Below, piece by piece: positions 1 to 3,888 of a DNA stretch of 6,656 bases. The position numbers were made by a program, and so were the translations under genes. The stretch lies in contig DHIW01000039.1 in assembly GCA_002404015.1 (NCBI GenBank), forward strand, positions 1 to 6,656. Direction: 5' to 3'. Source of the stretch: Chloroflexi bacterium UBA4736 (GTDB lineage Bacteria > Chloroflexota > Dormibacteria > Dormibacterales > Dormibacteraceae). The notes below the pieces were generated by a model that searched no databases, had not been told where the DNA came from, and saw only the letters and a list, made by a program, of their open reading frames with translations. The stretch's first letter is position 1, and each line of letters begins with the position of its first letter.

Positions 1-23
1 GAACTTTGGTTCCAGGACACTAG
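1..23 (+). CDS. Possible C-terminal end of an FAD-linked oxidase (GlcE/GlcD-type), partial
   Basis: Only the last six codons would lie in the window: frame 3 reads Thr-Leu-Val-Pro-Gly-His and then TAG at 21-23. The codon before ends in GA, so it may be GGA (Gly). GTLVPGH would match the habit of FAD-linked oxidases (GlcD, GlcE) of ending in a 'NPG-x-L-x-P' type tail. The stop lies 4 nt before the GTG of glcF, as expected in a glcDEF-like operon. The evidence is short and partly contextual; the stop could be chance. If wrong, the reading frame of the next gene stays open to the left edge and its start would be uncertain. Confidence 0.3.
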
Positions 24-27
24 CGAA

Positions 28-1242
28 GTGGCCCTCGACATCCGCAACCCGGCCACCTTCCAGGGGCCCGACGCGCCCAGCGACGACGACCTCGCCACCT
101 GCGTCCACTGCGGGCTCTGCCTGAACTACTGCCCGACCTACCGCATGACCGGCCTGGAGACCGAGTCGCCCCGCGGCCGCATCTACCTCATGACGCAGTG
201 GAAGCGGGGCGGGCTGCCGTTCACAGAGGAGCTGGCGCAGCACATCGATCTCTGCCTGGGCTGCCGCACCTGCGAGCAGGTCTGCCCGTCTGGCGTCCCC
301 TACGGCCGCATCATCGAGCACGGTCGGGCAGAGGTCGAGCGGCTGCGCCGGCCGAACCTCAAGAGCCTCGTCGTGCGTCAGGGTATGCGCTCGCTCCTCG
401 GCCACCCGACCCGGCTCAGGCTGGCGGGCCGGGCGACCCGGGCGGCGCAGGCGCTGCGGCTGACGGGGCTGCTGCCCCAGGGCCGCCAGCTGCCCGGGCT
501 GAAGAGCGCCTATCGGCCGCCGGCGGGCGGCGTGGCGCCGGCCATCGGCGAGAAGCGGTTCCGGGTCGCGTTCCTGCTCGGCTGCGTCATGCCGATCCTC
601 TACCGGTCATCCCACGAGGCGTCGGTCAAGCTGCTCCAGCTGGCCGGCTGCGAGGTCTGGTTCCCGCCCACCCAGCGCTGCTGCGGAGCGCTCTTCGCGC
701 ACAACGGCGACCTGGAAGGCGCCCGCAGCCTGCGCGACCACAACCAGCGCGCGTTCGGCGCCGAGGGCTTCGACTACGTGGTGGTCAACTCGGCCGGCTG
801 CAGCTCCCACATGAAGGACTTCTACGAGAACCTGGGCGTGCGGACACGCGACCTCTTCGAGTTCCTGGCCGAGGTCGGGCTGCCAGAGCCCAGGCGGGAG
901 GTGAAGGTCCGCGTCACCTACCAGGACGCCTGCCACCTGGTCCACGCCCAGCGGATCCGCAAGCAGCCCCGCGACCTGATCCGGGCCCTGCCCGGGGTGG
1001 ACTTCGTGGAGATGAGCCACCCTGACATCTGCTGCGGCTCGGCCGGCCTCTACAGCGCGACCCAGCCGAAGATGTCGAGGCGCATCCTCGACGAGAAGAT
1101 GGACGACGTCCTGTCGGTGCGTCCCGAGATGATCGTCACCGCCAACCCGGGCTGCCAGATGCAGCTCGAGGCCGGCGTGCGCGGGCGGCACGCCCCGATC
1201 GCCGTGAAGCACCTGGCGGAGCTGCTCGTTCAGGCCTACTGA
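28..1242 (+). CDS. glcF: Glycolate oxidase iron-sulfur subunit GlcF (two 4Fe-4S clusters, two CCG domains)
   Basis: This is the electron-transfer subunit of the GlcDEF 2-hydroxyacid dehydrogenase, which oxidises glycolate (or a similar 2-hydroxyacid such as lactate) to the 2-oxoacid on the cytoplasmic side of the membrane. Two ferredoxin-type motifs are visible: Cys25-28-31-35-Pro and Cys76-79-82-86-Pro. Two cysteine-rich CCG domains follow: Cys186, CCG 218-220 and Cys258, then Cys302, CCG 335-337 and Cys376. The length of 404 residues is that of GlcF (about 400), longer than LldE-type proteins that lack the ferredoxin part. The start is GTG with a weak AGGA at 14-17. No in-frame stop occurs upstream, so this start rests on the motif spacing and the probable upstream stop at 23. 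All cluster ligands are present, so it looks functional. Glycerol-3-phosphate dehydrogenase subunit C is a less likely alternative. The substrate cannot be read from this subunit alone. Confidence 0.88.
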   Translation: MALDIRNPATFQGPDAPSDDDLATCVHCGLCLNYCPTYRMTGLETESPRGRIYLMTQWKRGGLPFTEELAQHIDLCLGCRTCEQVCPSGVPYGRIIEHGRAEVERLRRPNLKSLVVRQGMRSLLGHPTRLRLAGRATRAAQALRLTGLLPQGRQLPGLKSAYRPPAGGVAPAIGEKRFRVAFLLGCVMPILYRSSHEASVKLLQLAGCEVWFPPTQRCCGALFAHNGDLEGARSLRDHNQRAFGAEGFDYVVVNSAGCSSHMKDFYENLGVRTRDLFEFLAEVGLPEPRREVKVRVTYQDACHLVHAQRIRKQPRDLIRALPGVDFVEMSHPDICCGSAGLYSATQPKMSRRILDEKMDDVLSVRPEMIVTANPGCQMQLEAGVRGRHAPIAVKHLAELLVQAY

Positions 1243-1256
1243 CTGGCGGAGCGCTG

Positions 1257-2057
1257 CTAGCGGTCGGTCTTCACCGCCCGGAGGACCGCCGTCTTCATGA
1301 CCTGGGTCTTTTCGCGGGCCTTCTTGTCGCCCTCGACCCGGATCGCCGCCAGCGAGACGTTGTCGGGGGCGCCCAGCTCGCGGCACTTGGCGATGACGCG
1401 CTGGATGCCCTCCTGCAGGTCGCTGGCCAGCATCTCGCGCATCTCCTCGACACTGACACCGGCGGTCTCCACCCCATCGCTGCAGAGGACGACCGTGTCG
1501 CCGGCCTCCAGCTCGAGGCGCGCGGTGTAGGCGGCGATGTGGTCCCAGATGCCGACCGCCCGCGTCAGTCGGTGCTTCATGGGGTGATCCTTGGCCTCCT
1601 CCGGCTTGATGATGCCGAGCCGAACCTGCTCCGCGGGCCAGGAGTGGTCCTGCGAGATGAGACGCGCCTCGCGCCCCCGGAAGAGCCAGGCCGGGCTGTC
1701 GCCGACGTTGACCAACGCCAGCTCGCCCTTGTCCACGGCCACCACGGTGAGCGTGCTGCCCATGCCGGCCCAGGCCGGGTTTTTCGTGGCCGCGTCGTGC
1801 ACGGCCGCGTTCGCCTCCGCGCTCGCCCTCCGCAGACGCTCTGTGTCAGGACCGCCGGCGCCGTCCTTCTCGAGCGTCGTGGCGAACGTCTCGGAGGCGA
1901 TCGTGGAGGCCAGGTGGCCGGCCGCGTGGCCGCCCATGCCGTCGCAGACGACGAGCAGCACCTCGACCCCTGCGCGGTCCTGCCAGACCAGCACGGAGTC
2001 CTCGTTCTCCGAGCGCTGCAGGCCGGGGTCGGTACCCCAGCCCAGCTTCACGTGCAT
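1257..2057 (-). CDS. PP2C-family (PPM) serine/threonine protein phosphatase, soluble
   Basis: A metal-dependent phosphatase that removes phosphate from Ser/Thr on proteins, the usual partner of Hanks-type kinases. The whole bacterial PP2C core is present in 266 residues: Arg15 and NED at 18-20 (phosphate-binding Arg and first Asp), DGMGGHAAG from Asp39, GSTL 100-103, GDS with Asp120, a flap region near 145-163 (IIKPEEA), CSDG with Asp194, and PDN with Asp232. These match the metal-binding Asp set of mycobacterial PstP. The GDSR of the family is GDSP here (Pro122). There is no membrane segment; the protein ends in a basic tail (about 243-266), so it should be cytosolic, unlike PstP. It begins 19 nt after the FHA gene stop on the same strand; GAGGG (2077-2073) is 15 nt from the ATG, a long gap, so coupling to the FHA gene is likely. 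It converges on glcF with 14 nt between stops. Confidence 0.93.
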   Translation of the reverse strand: MHVKLGWGTDPGLQRSENEDSVLVWQDRAGVEVLLVVCDGMGGHAAGHLASTIASETFATTLEKDGAGGPDTERLRRASAEANAAVHDAATKNPAWAGMGSTLTVVAVDKGELALVNVGDSPAWLFRGREARLISQDHSWPAEQVRLGIIKPEEAKDHPMKHRLTRAVGIWDHIAAYTARLELEAGDTVVLCSDGVETAGVSVEEMREMLASDLQEGIQRVIAKCRELGAPDNVSLAAIRVEGDKKAREKTQVMKTAVLRAVKTDR

Positions 2058-2076
2058 GCCACAGCCGCAGAACCCT

Positions 2077-3795
2077 CTAGAGCAAGTTGAAGGAGACGGC
2101 GTTTTGCCCGATGGTGATGCGGTCCCCGTGCTTGAGCTCCTTCTCCTGCACGGGCTCGCCGTTGACGAGGGTCCCGTTGGTGCTTCCGAGGTCGACGATG
2201 AAGAACAGCGCCCCGCGGCGCTCCAACCGGGCGTGGTGTCCAGAGGTGGCGGGGTCGCGGAGGATCAGCTCGTTGTCGGGCGAGCGGCCGACCCGCAGCG
2301 CGTTGGCGCCCAGCCGGTAGGTGTGGCCGGTATCGGGCCCACCCTCGATCTTGAGCTCGGCCTGGGTGCCGTCGTCGGTCCCCGCGGTGGCCGGTGGCTG
2401 GGCGGACGGGCCGCCCATGATCATGGTGTCGCCGCCGACATCGGCGGCAGCCGCGGGGATGCCCGACGCTGCGGGCGCGTTGGGCTGCCAGGCCGGCATG
2501 ACCGACGTGGCCTCGTGCTCGGCCGGCGGCTCCGGTTCTGCGGGGGCAGGCGCTCCCCAGGGCGGTGCCGCCGCTGCTGCCGGCTCGTCGGCTGACGGCT
2601 GGGGAACCAGGGTCTCAGCAGCGCCGGCGCCGGCGGCTGCGGCTGCGGGCGCGGCCCACGGTGTCTCGGCCGGAGCGGAGTGCGCCGGGGCCTCCCCGGC
2701 TGGGGGCTCCGACGCTGGAGCCTCGGCGGCGGCCGCGGGGACTTCCCAGGCCGGCGGGGCCGGGGCCTCAGGCGCCGGCGCCTCGGGGGTCGCGGCTTCA
2801 GACGATGCGGCGTCGGGCGTCACAGCTTCAGATGAGGCGGCCTCAGGTGCGGCGGCCGGCGGCGCCGGCGACGACCAGGCGGGAGCGGCCGGTTCCGCGG
2901 TGGCGGGAGCTTCGGGCTCGGGAGTATGGGCGGCGGCGACGTCAGCGGCGGCGGGTGGCTCGGAGGGGCCGGACCAGGCCGGCGCCGAGGCTTCAGACCC
3001 GGCCGGGGTGGTCTCGGTGGGCGCCTCCCAGGGCGGAGGCGCCGGGGCCGCCGCCGACTCGGCGGCCGGCTCTGAGGCCGAGGCTGCAGGACTGGCTGGC
3101 GCTGGCTTCTCGGGGATCGGCGACTCCCACGCCGGAGCGACGGCGGGCGGCGGCGACCAGGCCGCGGCTGGGGAGGCTGGGGCAGCCGCGGCAGGCTCAG
3201 CACCCGGCGGCTCCCAGGCGGGGGCCGCGGGGGCCTCCCCTGCTGAAGCGTCCCAGACCGAGGCGGGTGGGGCGGCCGCGGGAGCAGGCGGCGGCGCGGC
3301 CTCACCGGCCGGCTGGAGCGACGGCAGCGAGGGCTGGACGGCGCCCGGCGCGGGGTCGCCCCAGGCGGGGCCGGTGGAGGCCGGCGCGGCGGGCCCAGGT
3401 GCGGACGCGGGGGGAGCCGCGTCAGCCGGGAAGGCGGACGTTTCGATCGTGGGCGCGTTCCAGGCGGCCGCGGCGGGAGCCGCAGCCGGCGGGGGCGGCG
3501 CGGCCGGGGCCACGGGCGGTGGAGCGCCCCAGGCGGGCGCGCTGGCCGAGGGGGCGGCGGGCTCGGCGGCCACAGCCGGAGCGACCTGCGAAGAGGGCGG
3601 CGCAGCCGGGGCGGGCGGTGTCCAGGCGGGCATCGCGGCCGGCGCGGAAGTCGCGGCGGGCGGGATCGGCCCGGCCGCCGGCGGGCCTGGACGGGCCGCC
3701 ACCGCCGCCTGGGTCCGGCGCCGTCGCGTCAGCAGGAACATGATTCCGGCGATGATCGCGATGAGCGCGAGGAGGATTACGGCAATCTCGGTCAT
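2077..3795 (-). CDS. Membrane-anchored FHA-domain protein with long Ala/Pro/Trp low-complexity linker
   Basis: A probable phosphothreonine reader at the inner face of the membrane. Residues 4-22 form one hydrophobic helix followed by Arg24-27, so the N-terminus should lie outside and the rest in the cytoplasm. Residues 30-478 are a low-complexity linker of Ala, Pro, Ser and Glu with 15 Trp residues in (P/A)-W-x-x-P motifs; its only basic residues are Arg35 and Lys230. Residues 479-572 are a complete FHA domain: Gly503-Arg504-Ser505, Ser518-Gly-His-His521 and DLGSTNG 535-541, the family's phosphothreonine-binding positions. EATSVM (428-433) and DTMIM (456-460) just before the domain are candidate phospho-sites. 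The ATG start puts the membrane helix directly at the N-terminus and has AGGGAG 13 nt upstream. It is first in a two-gene unit with the PP2C phosphatase, under its own predicted promoter. The family is recognised only through the FHA domain; the exact signalling pathway is unknown. Confidence 0.88.
   Translation of the reverse strand: MTEIAVILLALIAIIAGIMFLLTRRRRTQAAVAARPGPPAAGPIPPAATSAPAAMPAWTPPAPAAPPSSQVAPAVAAEPAAPSASAPAWGAPPPVAPAAPPPPAAAPAAAAWNAPTIETSAFPADAAPPASAPGPAAPASTGPAWGDPAPGAVQPSLPSLQPAGEAAPPPAPAAAPPASVWDASAGEAPAAPAWEPPGAEPAAAAPASPAAAWSPPPAVAPAWESPIPEKPAPASPAASASEPAAESAAAPAPPPWEAPTETTPAGSEASAPAWSGPSEPPAAADVAAAHTPEPEAPATAEPAAPAWSSPAPPAAAPEAASSEAVTPDAASSEAATPEAPAPEAPAPPAWEVPAAAAEAPASEPPAGEAPAHSAPAETPWAAPAAAAAGAGAAETLVPQPSADEPAAAAAPPWGAPAPAEPEPPAEHEATSVMPAWQPNAPAASGIPAAAADVGGDTMIMGGPSAQPPATAGTDDGTQAELKIEGGPDTGHTYRLGANALRVGRSPDNELILRDPATSGHHARLERRGALFFIVDLGSTNGTLVNGEPVQEKELKHGDRITIGQNAVSFNLL
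2482..3630 (-). repeat. Degenerate protein-coding repeat: 15 Trp-centred (P/A)W-x-x-P motifs
   Basis: Within the FHA protein, Trp occurs at residues 58, 89, 112, 145, 181, 194, 213, 223, 256, 274, 307, 350, 380, 413 and 436. Nearly all sit in PAW, PPW or AAW followed by Pro two or three residues later. Four of the 14 intervals are exactly 33 residues (99 nt), which hints at past duplication of a roughly 100-bp unit, though the other intervals vary from 10 to 43. On the plus strand the motif shows as recurring CCAGGC or close variants. Tyr and Cys are absent and Phe occurs once (122), so Trp is nearly the sole aromatic. The FHA domain itself has no Trp. Confidence 0.8.
2785..2844 (-). repeat. 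30-bp imperfect tandem duplication inside the FHA linker
   Basis: Two adjacent 30-nt copies (2785-2814 and 2815-2844) differ at about six positions. They encode the ten-residue repeats AASSEAVTPD (319-328) and AASSEAATPE (329-338). This is the clearest recent unit duplication in the linker and keeps the reading frame. Confidence 0.75.
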
Positions 3796-3808
3796 TGGTT
3801 GTGAGGGG

Positions 3809-3814
3809 CTCCCT
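3809..3814 (-). promoter_or_regulatory. Ribosome binding site of the FHA gene
   Basis: The minus strand reads AGGGAG, 13 nt before the ATG at 3795. It is the best Shine-Dalgarno match in the leader; the spacing is somewhat long. It supports the ATG that places the membrane helix at the extreme N-terminus. Confidence 0.5.
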
Positions 3815-3840
3815 AAAAGCTCAGCTTCGTTGTTTCAGTT

Positions 3841-3854
3841 GCGCGCAGGCGCGC
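3841..3854 (-). other. GC-rich perfect inverted repeat in the FHA gene leader
   Basis: GCGCGC, two bases, GCGCGC. In RNA it can form a 5-bp stem with a 4-nt loop. It lies just downstream of the predicted -10 box, about where transcription should begin. No T-run follows on either strand, so it is not a convincing intrinsic terminator for the GH2 gene. It could stabilise the 5' end of the FHA mRNA or be a protein-binding site; it may also be chance in GC-rich DNA. Confidence 0.35.
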
Positions 3855-3860
3855 TCTGGA

Positions 3861-3888
3861 AGTATGCCACCCGGTTAAGAAAGGTCAA
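3861..3888 (-). promoter_or_regulatory. Predicted sigma70-type promoter for the FHA-PP2C unit (extended -10)
   Basis: On the minus strand the -35 box is TTGACC (3888-3883, 5 of 6 consensus bases) and the -10 box is CATACT (3866-3861, 4 of 6), separated by 16 nt. A TG dinucleotide one base before the -10 box makes it an extended -10. The -35 overlaps the TGA stop of the GH2 gene. The implied leader is roughly 55-60 nt. The segment is a local AT-rich island in GC-rich surroundings, and the last codon pair of the GH2 gene includes a rare TTA. The palindrome AGTTAACT (3888-3895) abuts the -35 and could be an operator. This is pattern evidence only. Confidence 0.5.

Noticed and set aside
198..1025. 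Second plus-strand frame of 275 codons inside glcF
   Set aside because: Arg/Ala/Pro-rich shadow typical of GC-rich DNA; the overlapping frame has all iron-sulfur ligands.
2482..3630. CRISPR-like or non-coding repeat array
   Set aside because: Repeats are degenerate, in frame and coding, without constant repeat or spacer lengths.
3841..3854. GCGCGC inverted repeat as the GH2 operon's intrinsic terminator
   Set aside because: No T-run follows on the minus strand and it lies downstream of a better promoter call, so it was listed only as a hairpin.
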